This document shows, piece after piece, positions 1-8,423 of a stretch of DNA of 64,000 nt. The stretch's first letter is position 1, and each line of letters starts with the position of its first letter. The notes under the pieces were generated by a model. The model saw only the letters and a list, made by a program, of their open reading frames with translations, did not search any database and was not told where the DNA came from. The position numbers and the translations under genes were made by a program. Source of the stretch: Paenibacillus cymbidii (lineage in GTDB: Bacteria > Bacillota > Bacilli > Paenibacillales > NBRC-103111); assembly GCF_004764705.1 (NCBI RefSeq), contig NZ_SHLX01000022.1, positions 1 to 64,000 of the forward strand. The letters run 5' to 3'.

Positions 1-129
1 TACGGAGCAAAAAAATAACCTCCCGCGCCTTCGCTTGGGCTACGGCCGCCCACAACCTTTTACACCAAACAAATGACCTCCATCGTCCCGATGGAAGAAC
101 CTACTACACAAACTACTTGACGGCACCAT
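1..129. other. Gene-free left edge
   Basis: I see no convincing gene here. The open frames are short, lack a ribosome binding site and run into the hairpin repeats that follow. A small imperfect hairpin (ttcttccatcgggacgatgg on the minus strand) is the only structure noticed. Confidence 0.5.
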
Positions 130-130
130 A

Positions 131-290
131 ATGTTGGAAATAGCCAGTGAAAACACTGGCTATTTCCCCCAAGACGGCGCCAAAGCGAACTTTTCTTCCA
201 AATAGCCAGCAAAAACATTGGCTATTTTGTTGGTAGGGGCCGTTTTTTGCAAAATAAGCAAGATAACATGGGTTATTTCGAAATACCATG
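131..290. repeat. Array of short ATAGCCAGT hairpins
   Basis: Three hairpin units follow one another at 50-70 bp spacing. The first is perfect: 14-bp arms at 136-149 (ggaaatagccagtg) and 154-167 around an AAAA loop. The second has 9-bp arms at 200-208 and 219-227. The third (251-279) is degenerate. Read on the minus strand, the units and the DNA between them match the plus strand of a second array at 60231-60423 in the same order, so this is a duplicated intergenic element and not one terminator. There is no T-tract and no neighbouring coding frame. Confidence 0.75.
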
Positions 291-306
291 CTCCTTTGGC
301 TAGAGC

Positions 307-469
307 AGCGAAAAGGAGCGGAGTGGCGGGGGTGCTCTGGAGAAACGGAGTGGTCGCCTTTGGCTTTCGGATGGCTTCTGCTAGGCGCTTCCATTCCGCG
401 GCCATCCGAAAACAAGTTGCGATCGGAAGAGCACCCCCGCCGCGCAGCGGCCAACTCGCGGAGCTGGGC
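307..469. repeat. Long-hairpin element, copy A
   Basis: This copy is almost identical to 589-751 (offset 282 bp). Outer arms at 326-338 (gcgggggtgctct) and 428-440 are perfect 13-bp complements. Inside them, ctttcggatggc pairs with ggccatccgaaaac, so about 115 nt can fold into one long nested hairpin. Related copies near 60 kb keep the inner sequence but have different outer arms that still pair. Confidence 0.75.
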
Positions 470-583
470 TTACCAACAGCGGCGAGGCACCGCCGCTCGT
501 GTGCTTTTGTTAGCGCAGCGGCCAACTCGCGGAGCCGGGCTTACCAACAGCGGCGAGGCACCGCCGCTCGTGTGCTTTTAGTT
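442..583. repeat. Two tandem 71-bp repeats
   Basis: The unit beginning gcgcagcggccaactcgcgg occurs at 442-512 and again at 513-583 with one visible C/T difference. Its first 30 bp return at 724-753 after the second long hairpin. The unit joins the two long-hairpin copies, so the whole 307-753 block looks like a tandem duplication. Each unit also holds a small hairpin (ggcgaggcaccgccgctcg). Confidence 0.7.
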
Positions 584-588
584 AGCGA

Positions 589-751
589 AGCGAAAAGGAG
601 CGGAGTGGCGGGGGTGCTCTGGAGAAACGGAGTGGTCGCCTTTGGCTTTCGGATGGCTTCTGCTAGGCGCTTCCATTCCGCGGCCATCCGAAAACAAGTT
701 GCGATCGGAAGAGCACCCCCGCCGCGCAGCGGCCAACTCGCGGAGCCGGGC
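589..751. repeat. Long-hairpin element, copy B
   Basis: Near-exact direct repeat of copy A at 307-469, with outer arms at 608-620 and 710-722. The near identity of A and B, compared with the diverged copies near 60 kb, suggests a recent local duplication. Confidence 0.75.
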
Positions 752-775
752 TCTTAACTACACCGCGGCCAATAC

Positions 776-806
776 AAAAAGCCTGCCCCCACAAATCGGG
801 GACAGG
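776..806 (-). terminator. Terminator of the chemoreceptor gene
   Basis: On the minus strand, gcctgtcccc and gggggcaggc pair around a short loop and are followed by TTTTT. It lies 15 bp beyond the stop codon of the chemoreceptor gene. Confidence 0.85.
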
Positions 807-820
807 CCGCGAACTCTTTC

Positions 821-2974
821 CTATACCGTAAACTTGGACAACGAATCCTGCAGCGACTTGGACAAACGCTCGAGGTTTTCCGACAGCCGCACCAGCCCCT
901 GGCTGACGCTGAGCTGCTCGTTGCTGAGCGATGCCACTTCTTCCGAAGTGGCCGACGACTCTTCCGATACCGCGCTGACATTGCTCATCGCTTCCGTAAG
1001 CACAAGCTGCGATTCGTCCAGCACCGTGATCGACTCGGTCACTTCGGAAAGCTGCTGCACGAAACCGCCCATATTCGTCTGCACCTGATTGAAGATAATA
1101 CCCGCCTCCTTGACGGAAGCGATCTGCTCCTGGAATACCGGATATGCCGCCGACAGCACGGATACCGTCTCGTCGATTTCGAGCTGGATCGTATCGGTAA
1201 TTTGCCGGACGACGTCGATCGACTGCTTCGACTGCTCCGCCAGCTTGCGGATTTCGTCGGCGACTACCATGAACCCTTTGCCGGCGGTGCCGGCACGAGC
1301 CGCTTCAATCGTAGCGTTCAACGACAAAATGTTCGTCTGCTTCGTCATATTGTTCAACACATCGAGAATTTTGCGGATGGACGACGTGCTTTCTTTCAGC
1401 TTGTCGACTTTCTCCACCATCGAGCGCGTCATTTCTTCGGTCGTGTTCGTTTTGAGTGTCAGCTCTTCCATATAACGCGACCCTTGTTCGCTCGCCTCGC
1501 GAACGACCGATGCGGAATCGCCCATCCGCACGTTGGACAAAATAACTTGTTTCATCTTATTGCCCATTTCGTATGTAAGGCCGTTGCCCTTCTCTGCCTC
1601 TACGGCAAGCGAAGAAGCGCCGTTGGCGATTTCTTCGGTAGCAACCGCGATTTCTTTGGCTGACGTTGCCGTTTGTTTGGACGCGTTAAGCAGTTCGCCC
1701 GCATTCTCCAACACTTCGTTCGCCGATTGGTTCGTCTGCTGGACGAGACGAGTAATTTGCTCCATCATCTGGTTGAAGCTGGCGCCGAGTTGGCCGATCT
1801 CGTCGCTGCGGTTCGAATTTGTCCGCACCGTCAAGTTCCCTTGCTCGCCTTGCTTCATCAAATTGCGCAGCTTGATGAGCGGCCTTCCGATCATTTGCGC
1901 CATGAGCAATCCGATAACCGCCGCAATGACCGCTGCGATAATCGCCGCGTAGATCGTGGCCGTCAATATTTTTTTCGCGTCCTTGACCAGTTCGGAAACC
2001 GGCGTCGTCGCCGCAAGAAGCCAGCCGCTTGTTTTCAACTTCTTGTAAACGATCAGCGATTCCGTACCGTTTAAGGTGCTCGTTTTGCTTTGTGCCGTCT
2101 TCAAGCTTTCATCGAGGGATTCCTTGTCCAGCTTCAATTCGACCGTAGTGCCAATCGCCTCTTTGTCTTCGGAACGGACGATCTGCTCTTTATCGTTGAG
2201 CACCATGATCTGGCTGCCGTCACCCAGATTCAATTCGCCGATGCTTTCATTGATGGCGGAAAGCTTGATTTCGAAAAGCAGGACAAAATCCTTGCTTCCG
2301 GTATTCAAATTTTTGAGCAGCCGGCCTACGGCCAGAACGGGTTCGGGAGAGCTGGAAACAAAGCCGGTTTTGCTCGTTTCCAGCCACACGGCGGCGCCGT
2401 CTGCGTCAATCATCCGTTTCATCCATGCTTCGTTCGCAATGCCCGGTTTGTCGCCCGTCGACGTATTGCCGATTACTCGGCCGTCGCTGATAGAAATCAA
2501 ACTCACGCCGGCGATGCCGCTCGTGCCGGAAGTGAATGTATTGAGCTTGTCGGATACCGTCTTGAACAACGTCAGCCGTTCATAGGAACTCGGGTCCGCG
2601 TCTTTATAAGCTTGCACCGATTTCATATATTCCTGGTCGGTCAAAATCTGCATCGTCAGCGACTCGTAATTGCTGAACTGCAATTGCAGCTTTTCGGCGG
2701 ACTGCCCGATCGTCTGGCCGGTGGCCGACGCCATCTTGTCCTTGACGATTTGTTTGGCCTGGGAGTATGAAAAAAGCCCTACCGCCAATACAAGGATGAT
2801 GATACAAACAAAAAAGATGAGAAACAGCTTCATGCCAACCGATTTGATCGGGTTTTGCAACTGCATGTTCCGCGTGGTACGTACGTTGCGTTCGTTCTCG
2901 GGCGCCGTGGCAGCGTTGCCTTGCGTTCGTAGCGAGCTTGTCAATTGTTTGAATTTGTCCTTTGCCGATTTCAT
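821..2974 (-). CDS. Methyl-accepting chemotaxis protein
   Basis: A 717-residue transmembrane chemoreceptor that would pass ligand binding outside the cell to CheA/CheW. Visible in order: a basic N-terminus, a membrane segment near residues 45-65, a dCache-like outer domain of about 270 residues, a second membrane segment (ATIYAAIIAAVIAAVIGLLM), a HAMP domain, and a long helical signalling domain with the family-typical hairpin core (LNATIEAARAG followed by GFMVVADEIRKLAEQS). The ATG chosen has AAGGATGG upstream; an in-frame TTG ten codons earlier has no such site. The gene is monocistronic, with a riboswitch leader and its own terminator. The ligand cannot be read from the sequence. Confidence 0.93.
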   Translation of the reverse strand: MKSAKDKFKQLTSSLRTQGNAATAPENERNVRTTRNMQLQNPIKSVGMKLFLIFFVCIIILVLAVGLFSYSQAKQIVKDKMASATGQTIGQSAEKLQLQFSNYESLTMQILTDQEYMKSVQAYKDADPSSYERLTLFKTVSDKLNTFTSGTSGIAGVSLISISDGRVIGNTSTGDKPGIANEAWMKRMIDADGAAVWLETSKTGFVSSSPEPVLAVGRLLKNLNTGSKDFVLLFEIKLSAINESIGELNLGDGSQIMVLNDKEQIVRSEDKEAIGTTVELKLDKESLDESLKTAQSKTSTLNGTESLIVYKKLKTSGWLLAATTPVSELVKDAKKILTATIYAAIIAAVIAAVIGLLMAQMIGRPLIKLRNLMKQGEQGNLTVRTNSNRSDEIGQLGASFNQMMEQITRLVQQTNQSANEVLENAGELLNASKQTATSAKEIAVATEEIANGASSLAVEAEKGNGLTYEMGNKMKQVILSNVRMGDSASVVREASEQGSRYMEELTLKTNTTEEMTRSMVEKVDKLKESTSSIRKILDVLNNMTKQTNILSLNATIEAARAGTAGKGFMVVADEIRKLAEQSKQSIDVVRQITDTIQLEIDETVSVLSAAYPVFQEQIASVKEAGIIFNQVQTNMGGFVQQLSEVTESITVLDESQLVLTEAMSNVSAVSEESSATSEEVASLSNEQLSVSQGLVRLSENLERLSKSLQDSLSKFTV

Positions 2975-3119
2975 TACGAACCACCATCCTTCGAATAATT
3001 GCAACTCGCTTTCGTCTCGGGCACTCTAAGGAATTATTTCGACAATTTAAAGCGTAATCCTCTCCTATTTTTGGCTTAAACCGCTATGAAAACATTTTCA
3101 TAGGCAACCTTTCGACACA

Positions 3120-3258
3120 CAAAAAAACCGCTTCGTAATTACGGAGCAGTCAGTCTAAGGCAAGCTGGTCCGTCCGCTATAGCAACCCGGCTATCATAGC
3201 CTCGTAAGGCCTTAGATCCGCGGCTTTGCGCCCTCTCCTTTCGGAAAAGTTAGCCCTT
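3120..3258 (-). ncRNA. Cyclic-di-GMP-I (GEMM) riboswitch with terminator
   Basis: Read on the minus strand, the leader of the chemoreceptor gene carries the GEMM landmarks: ggctaac, a GAAA tetraloop stem (cttttccgaaaggag), the ggcgcaaagcc block, a CTAA junction and agccgggttgc (aptamer about 3170-3258). A rho-independent terminator follows (gctccgtaattacgaagc then seven T, 3121-3147), so the switch probably acts on transcription. Chemoreceptors are a known target class of this riboswitch. The fit is by eye and the outer stem boundary is approximate. Confidence 0.8.
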
Positions 3259-3339
3259 GTATATGAACGCATGCGCCATATGTCACATTGTTGTCTGACA
3301 AGTTGGGATGTTATTCCTATCAGTAACGATACCATCGCC

Positions 3340-3365
3340 TTTCCATTTTGTAAACACTGATTTCA
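3340..3365 (-). promoter_or_regulatory. Possible promoter of the riboswitch leader
   Basis: The minus strand reads TTTACA, 17 bp, then TATCGT upstream of the riboswitch. The -10 match is weak, so this is a suggestion only. The rest of 2975-3429 outside the riboswitch shows nothing recognisable. Confidence 0.3.
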
Positions 3366-3429
3366 TTTTTTCGACAAAATTGGACAACACGACATACAGC
3401 CCGCGGCCGCAAGCCACAGGCTGTTGTCG

Positions 3430-4734
3430 TTATTTGGCCGATTTGCCCGACTTTTTGCGCATCATGTCGAAATAGGCGACGGGGCGATCCACTACAAATT
3501 TCACTTTTTGCATCGGATGTCTTGCCGCATCGAGCTCAAGGCCCTCTTCATCGTACAGCTTGCCGACGACTTGCTTGAAGCCGGTGCCGCCCGGGCCGAA
3601 AAACTCGACTTCTTGCCCCGGTTTGAAATGGTTGCGCTGCTGTACAACCGCCATTTGCGACACGGGATCGTAATCGAGCACAAGTCCGGCAAAATCGTAA
3701 GCCACCGCCTTGTCCTCCGGTTCGAATATATGGTCCTCATGTCCCGGCGTATCGAAGAAAAAGCCGGTATTCAGCGGCCGGTTCGCCGCTTTGCCGATTT
3801 CCAGCGCCCATTCCCGCTTCAGTTCGTAGCCGTCCGGGTCGGCCAAATAAGCGTCGATCGCTTGCCGGTACGCGTTGACGACGGTCGCGACGTAGTGGAT
3901 GCTTTTCATCCGGCCTTCGATTTTGAAGCTTTCTACGCCCGACTCGATCATCTGCGGCACGTATTCGATCATGCACAAATCTTTGGCGCTCATCGAAAAC
4001 GGGTCGTCCTCCGCGCCGAACAGCGCTTTGGCGCTCTCCTCGGCCACGAGCCCGCTCGCCTCCGCCGTGCCGTCCTCGAACAAATCGTACTTCCAGCGGC
4101 ACGATTGGCAGCAGCCGCCGCGGTTCGAATCGCGGTCGGTAAAATGGTTCGACAACACGCACCGGCCGGAATACGAGCTGCACATCGCGCCGTGAATGAA
4201 CGTTTCGATTTCGATATCGACGTGCCGCTTGATGTCGACGATTTCTTCCATGCTCGCTTCACGCGCCAGCACGACGCGGTGAACGCCGTCTTCCTTCCAG
4301 AACTGCACTGCCTGCCAGTTCATCGTCGACTGCTGCGTGCTCAGATGGATTTCCAGCTTGGGCGCCACGCGCCGGCACGTTTCGATAATCGCCGGATCGG
4401 CGACGATAATAGCCGCGATGCCAACTTCCTGCAGCATGCGCAAGTAGTGGTCCAGCTCCGCCAAATCTTCGTTGTGCGCGTAAATGTTCGCCGCCACGAA
4501 TACTTTGGCCCCGTACCGGTCCGCGAATTGCACCGCTTCCCGCATTTCCTCGAACGTAAAATTGTCGGCGCTCGAACGCAGACCGTACTTCTGCCCGCCG
4601 ATATAGACCGCGTCTGCTCCGTAATGGATCGCAAACTTCAGCTTCTCCAGGCTGCCTCCCGGCGCAAGCAGCTCGGGTCGTTTCAGCTGCCGTTTGCCGC
4701 CGGGCGTGCCCGGCTGTTCCTTGACAATGGTCAT
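3430..4734 (-). CDS. trhP2: Peptidase U32-family protein, tRNA hydroxylation TrhP2 (YrrO)
   Basis: 434 residues of the U32 family. The opening RPELLAPGGSLEKLKFAIHYGADAVY block, the conserved YSGRCVLSNHF segment and the Cys cluster (GGCCQSCRW) match YrrO of Bacillus subtilis, which works with YrrN in forming 5-hydroxyuridine at tRNA position 34 from prephenate. The ATG at 4734 has GAGGTG nine bases upstream; the in-frame GTG at 4746 has none. It follows trhP1 closely and is probably co-transcribed. The methyltransferase gene yrrM, found beside these genes in Bacillus, is missing here. Confidence 0.88.
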   Translation of the reverse strand: MTIVKEQPGTPGGKRQLKRPELLAPGGSLEKLKFAIHYGADAVYIGGQKYGLRSSADNFTFEEMREAVQFADRYGAKVFVAANIYAHNEDLAELDHYLRMLQEVGIAAIIVADPAIIETCRRVAPKLEIHLSTQQSTMNWQAVQFWKEDGVHRVVLAREASMEEIVDIKRHVDIEIETFIHGAMCSSYSGRCVLSNHFTDRDSNRGGCCQSCRWKYDLFEDGTAEASGLVAEESAKALFGAEDDPFSMSAKDLCMIEYVPQMIESGVESFKIEGRMKSIHYVATVVNAYRQAIDAYLADPDGYELKREWALEIGKAANRPLNTGFFFDTPGHEDHIFEPEDKAVAYDFAGLVLDYDPVSQMAVVQQRNHFKPGQEVEFFGPGGTGFKQVVGKLYDEEGLELDAARHPMQKVKFVVDRPVAYFDMMRKKSGKSAK

Positions 4735-4747
4735 CCTGTTTTTCACC

Positions 4748-5680
4748 TCAATACACCTGATCTTTGTAAAAAAATCCGAATGACAGCGGACGGTCCGCCG
4801 GCTGCAGCGCTTCGATCGGCTCTTGCCATTCGGGATTAAATTCGTAGCCGGCCGGATCGGCCGCGTAAGCGTCGATCGCCGTGCGATAAGCCCGCACGAC
4901 CGCTTCGTTATAAGCGAGCGACTTCATCAGCCCTTCGATGCGCAAGCTGTCGATGCCGCCTTCTATCAGCTCGTGCACGCTTTCCAGCATGCAGATGTCT
5001 TCGGCGCTCATCATATGCGTCCCGTTCGCATCTTCGAAGATCGGGTACTTCTCGTCCCGCCGCTCCGCTTCGATCACGAACAAGCCGCGTTCCGCTCCGA
5101 GCTTCTCCTGCCCGGACTCCTTGCCTTGATGCTGAAAGTAATTGGCGACCAGCGGCCGCTTGGAATGGTAAATGTTCGTCATTCCGTGCACCTGTACCTG
5201 CACTTCCAGCGCCGCATGGCGTTTGAATTCCAGCACTTGCTCCATATTCAGCTCGCGCGCAAGAACGGCCCTTGTTGCCCCCTTGCCCGCCCAATAATTG
5301 GCCGAAGCATAATTCGTTGTCGTCATTTCCGCGTTCCAATGCAGCGGCAGCTTGACGCCGGCCTGGCGGCAGGCGATCAGCACGGCCGGGTCGCCAAAAA
5401 CTAGCGCATCGGCTCCGTAATCCGCCACCTGCTTGATGTAATCCGCCAACTCGGGCAACAAGCCGTTGGACATGATATTGTTGACGAGCACGTATACCTT
5501 GCTCCCGAGAGAGTGAACGATCTTGATTGCCTCGCCGATTTGTTCCGCCGCCATTTCGCCGGCTACCCTGACGCCGTAACGCGACGAACCGACACTGACG
5601 GCGTCGGCGCCGGCTTTGACGAGCGCTTCCGCTTCCCGCACCGAACCTGCGGTAACGAGCAGCTCCGATTTGGTTGCCAT
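4748..5680 (-). CDS. trhP1: Peptidase U32-family protein, TrhP1 (YrrN)
   Basis: 310 residues, the shorter U32 partner placed before yrrO as in Bacillus subtilis. It begins MATKSELLVTAGSVREAEAL and keeps the family pattern KAGADAVSVG and SLRIEGLMKS, but lacks the C-terminal barrel domain and the clustered cysteines seen in its neighbour. The ATG is preceded by AAGGGAAG. Known role of the pair: hydroxylation of uridine 34 in certain tRNAs. No protease activity should be assumed from the family name. Confidence 0.85.
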   Translation of the reverse strand: MATKSELLVTAGSVREAEALVKAGADAVSVGSSRYGVRVAGEMAAEQIGEAIKIVHSLGSKVYVLVNNIMSNGLLPELADYIKQVADYGADALVFGDPAVLIACRQAGVKLPLHWNAEMTTTNYASANYWAGKGATRAVLARELNMEQVLEFKRHAALEVQVQVHGMTNIYHSKRPLVANYFQHQGKESGQEKLGAERGLFVIEAERRDEKYPIFEDANGTHMMSAEDICMLESVHELIEGGIDSLRIEGLMKSLAYNEAVVRAYRTAIDAYAADPAGYEFNPEWQEPIEALQPADRPLSFGFFYKDQVY

Positions 5681-5786
5681 TTGACTTCGCTTCCCTTCGC
5701 CATCACTTGCTCACAATCTTTATATTATACCCGAATGAATCCGGGGGCGCTATCGTTCCGCAAGATTTGCCCGGCGCTTCCGTCAG

Positions 5787-6902
5787 TTACGGTTTGGCCG
5801 TTTGTTTGCTCGCGGCGATGTTGCGATTATGCTGGTCGAGCGTTTCCGCAAACAGGTGGGTTTGCGTGCCGTCTTTTTTGGTGACGTAATACAAATATTT
5901 GGACGACTCCGGGTACAACGCCGCTCGCACCGAAGCGATGCCGACATTCGAAATCGGCCCGGGAGGCAAACCTGCGTTCAAATACGTGTTGTACGGGCTT
6001 TTGATTTGCAAATCTTTTTCCAGCAGCCGCTCTTTCGTTTCGCCCAGCGCATACTGCACCGTTGCGTCGATTTGCAGCGGCATCTTCAGCTTCAGCCGGT
6101 TGTAAATGACGCCGGCGACGAGCGGCCGTTCCTTGTCCACGACAACCTCCCGTTCGATTAGCGACGCCACGGTCAACAGGTTGTGGAAGTCGAGGTCGAG
6201 CTTGTCCATCTGGCTGCGCCAGTCCGGCGGCAGCATCGCCGTTTTCCGTTCCCACTCTTCGATCATACGCGCCAGTATTTCCTGCTCGCTGCTCCCTTTG
6301 GCCATCTCGTATGTTTCCGGGAACAAATACCCTTCCAGCCGGTGCGTAAGCGACTTATCGGCCGGAATGTCGGCCAGCCACGGGGAATCCGCCATCGTCT
6401 TCGGGTCGTCCGCAAGCCGCTGGAACGCCTCGGCATTCGCAATGCCGAGTTCGCCGAGCTTCGCTGCGATTTGCGGCACGGTAAATCCCTCCGGAATAGT
6501 GAAGCGCACCGTTTCTTTCTTCACGGTATCGCCGTCGTTCAGCTTGTCGACGATTTGTTCGATCGTCATGCCGGGGGTCATATCGTATTCTCCTGCCTGG
6601 AAACGGGAGCCTTCGCCGATCGATTTAATATAATAGACGAATGCGGTATGATTGCGGATCAAACCCTGTTTCTCCAAAACGGCGGCGATCTTCGCCGTAC
6701 CCGCTCCAGGCGGTATCGTCACTCGCACCGCTTCCGTCTTCGCCGCGGGCGGCGTCAGCAAATGTTTGACATAATACGTACCGGCAACCGCCGCGCCGCC
6801 AATGAGCAGCACGAGTATGCCAAATATCCAGAGGAAGATGCGCAGGCCGCGGCCTCTTCTCGGCTCATCCTCCGGATCCGTTGCTTGCCAATGCTCCGAC
6901 AC
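5787..6902 (-). CDS. mltG: Endolytic murein transglycosylase MltG (YrrL)
   Basis: 371 residues. A short cytosolic start is followed by one membrane segment (about 21-44), then a LysM-like part and the YceG/MltG catalytic domain. The signature ASLIEREV, near residue 248, holds the expected catalytic Glu. MltG cuts nascent glycan strands at the membrane and helps set peptidoglycan chain length. The start is GTG with GGAGGG eight bases before it. It lies just after the terminator of the alaS-yrzB group, so it probably has its own promoter and heads the mltG-trhP1-trhP2 set. Confidence 0.92.
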   Translation of the reverse strand: MSEHWQATDPEDEPRRGRGLRIFLWIFGILVLLIGGAAVAGTYYVKHLLTPPAAKTEAVRVTIPPGAGTAKIAAVLEKQGLIRNHTAFVYYIKSIGEGSRFQAGEYDMTPGMTIEQIVDKLNDGDTVKKETVRFTIPEGFTVPQIAAKLGELGIANAEAFQRLADDPKTMADSPWLADIPADKSLTHRLEGYLFPETYEMAKGSSEQEILARMIEEWERKTAMLPPDWRSQMDKLDLDFHNLLTVASLIEREVVVDKERPLVAGVIYNRLKLKMPLQIDATVQYALGETKERLLEKDLQIKSPYNTYLNAGLPPGPISNVGIASVRAALYPESSKYLYYVTKKDGTQTHLFAETLDQHNRNIAASKQTAKP

Positions 6903-6954
6903 GTGCCTAACCCTCCATCAAGCCCAAAATGTAGTCCGACAACCTGCTCGACTC

Positions 6955-6982
6955 GAAAAAAGGACGACCGCAGCCGTCCTTC
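6955..6982 (-). terminator. Terminator after the yrzB pair
   Basis: The minus strand carries aaggacg and cgtcctt arms with an 8-base loop, then a run of T. It ends the alaS-ireB-ruvX-yrzB transcript 8 bp after the last stop codon. Confidence 0.85.
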
Positions 6983-6989
6983 TTGCGAA

Positions 6990-7304
6990 TTATACTTCAT
7001 CGTCGAACGAAAACGTCATTTCGTCGTAATATTCCAGCACGTCTTCCCACTCGTCGTCATCTTCGATCGTTTCCAGTTCCGGCTCGCCCGAGTCGTTCCG
7101 CCCGATCCGATACAACACGATATCGTCGTCGCGCTTCATCTTGTCCGATTGCAACACGGCATACATCGTTTCGCCCAGCGCAAACTCGGAGAGCACCGCA
7201 TAAGTGACGGGTGCCCCCTTGTCGCCGATCAATTCCACGGCGTCGCCGTAAACGTCGCGCAGCACGCGAATCGGTTCGAACGGCTTGCTCTGCAGGCCGC
7301 TCAT
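6990..7304 (-). CDS. DUF1292-like acidic protein
   Basis: 104 residues, acidic at the C-terminus (LETIEDDDEWEDVLEYYDEM). It resembles the DUF1292 protein encoded just upstream, with the same order of a beta-rich start and an IEDDDEW-type segment, so the two may be old paralogues. The start codon overlaps the stop of the upstream gene (TGATG), which points to coupled translation. The function of the family is unknown. Confidence 0.7.
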   Translation of the reverse strand: MSGLQSKPFEPIRVLRDVYGDAVELIGDKGAPVTYAVLSEFALGETMYAVLQSDKMKRDDDIVLYRIGRNDSGEPELETIEDDDEWEDVLEYYDEMTFSFDDEV

Positions 7305-7612
7305 CAGCTTTCCTCTTCCTCGGCTTGCTCCATAAGCGTATTAAACGTCTCTTCGACGATATTCCATTCGTCTTCGTCTTCGATCGTAAACAGCTGCAGA
7401 TCGTCGCCGTCTTCCTCGTAGCGGAAGGCGTACACTTCTTCGGACTCCTCGTCTTCACCGCCTTCGACGGGAACGACCATCATGTACTTTTTGTCCGAGC
7501 CGTCGACTTCGAATTTCATGATCACTTCGAATTCTTCCTCGTTGCCTTCTTCGTCCGGAATGTAAATGATTTCCGGTTCTTCTTCCAAGTGCTTGTCGTC
7601 ATTCGCCGTCAT
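7304..7612 (-). CDS. yrzB: DUF1292 family protein (YrzB)
   Basis: 102 residues, very acidic, with EIIYIPDEEGNEEEFEVIMK and FTIEDEDEWNIVEETFN as recognisable DUF1292 segments. The position directly after ruvX matches yrzB of Bacillus. GAGGTG precedes the ATG. No biochemical function is established. Confidence 0.85.
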   Translation of the reverse strand: MTANDDKHLEEEPEIIYIPDEEGNEEEFEVIMKFEVDGSDKKYMMVVPVEGGEDEESEEVYAFRYEEDGDDLQLFTIEDEDEWNIVEETFNTLMEQAEEEES

Positions 7613-7623
7613 GCGCCTTCACC

Positions 7624-8034
7624 TCATCGTTTGGAATTGATATAGCCTTCGAGAATCAACGCGGCAGCCATCTTGTCGACGACTTGCTTGCGTTTCTTGC
7701 GGCTGACGTCCGCCTCAAGCAGGGTACGCTGCGCGGCGACGGTCGTCAAGCGTTCGTCCCACATATGAACCGGCAATCGCAACGCATGCCGCAGGGTTTC
7801 CGCGAATGCAAGGCATAACTCCCCGCGCGGGCCTATCGTGGCATTCATGTTTTTCGGCAAACCGACGACAATTTCCGTCACTTCGTATTGCAAGACGATC
7901 GCTTGCAGCCGCGCCAGATCGTCAGCTTGCGATCGCCGCCGGATCACTTCCAAGCCCTGCGCGGTCCAGCCCAGTTCGTCGCTGACGGCGACTCCGATCG
8001 TCTTGTCCCCGTAGTCCAGCCCCATCGAACGCAT
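7624..8034 (-). CDS. ruvX: Putative Holliday junction resolvase / pre-16S rRNA nuclease RuvX (YqgF)
   Basis: 136 residues with an RNase H-like fold. The start MRSMGLDYGDKTIGVAVSDE carries the first catalytic Asp, and VVGLPKNMN and MWDERLTTVAA are conserved YqgF blocks. Family members have been linked both to junction cleavage and to processing the 5' end of 16S rRNA. It starts one base after the ireB stop, in the order found in Bacillus (alaS-yrzL-yrrK-yrzB). No strong ribosome binding site is visible, so coupling to ireB is likely. Confidence 0.9.
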   Translation of the reverse strand: MRSMGLDYGDKTIGVAVSDELGWTAQGLEVIRRRSQADDLARLQAIVLQYEVTEIVVGLPKNMNATIGPRGELCLAFAETLRHALRLPVHMWDERLTTVAAQRTLLEADVSRKKRKQVVDKMAAALILEGYINSKR

Positions 8035-8035
8035 G

Positions 8036-8296
8036 TTATTTGTTCTGCGTCAGATAGGACCTGACCAACTCCTCGATCAACTCGTCGCGCTCGCGCTTGC
8101 GAATCAGGCTGCGCGCATTGTTGTGGCGAGGAATATATGCCGGATCGCCGGAAAGCAAGTACCCGACGATCTGGTTGATCGGGTTGTAGCCTTTCTCCTG
8201 CAGCGCGTCGTAAACGGCCAGCAAAACTTCCTTAGGCGATGTTTCGATCGCATCCGGCTTCACGTCGAATTTCATCGTTTTGTCCATGGAACTCAT
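8036..8296 (-). CDS. ireB: IreB family regulatory phosphoprotein (YrzL)
   Basis: 86 residues, starting MSSMDKTMKFDV and containing the family core SPKEVLLAVYDALQEKGYNP and DPAYIPRHNNAR. IreB of Enterococcus is phosphorylated by the PASTA kinase IreK and affects cephalosporin resistance; the role here is inferred by family. The ATG at 8296 has GGGAGGTG close upstream; an ATG six codons earlier does not. Followed at once by ruvX. Confidence 0.88.
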   Translation of the reverse strand: MSSMDKTMKFDVKPDAIETSPKEVLLAVYDALQEKGYNPINQIVGYLLSGDPAYIPRHNNARSLIRKRERDELIEELVRSYLTQNK

Positions 8297-8423
8297 CACC
8301 GGCACCTCCCGCATGCGAACTGTTGCTTCTTTAGTCTACTGTGATATATTCTCTACCGGGCGGAAAAATTCCTCCGCGGCCGGGAAAAATATTCATCTTC
8401 ATCCGCCACGATCCGCGCTGCCG

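Noticed and set aside
131..290. CRISPR array
   Set aside because: The repeats are hairpins of uneven length with related sequence between them that is also duplicated at 60 kb. There are no unique spacers and no cas genes.
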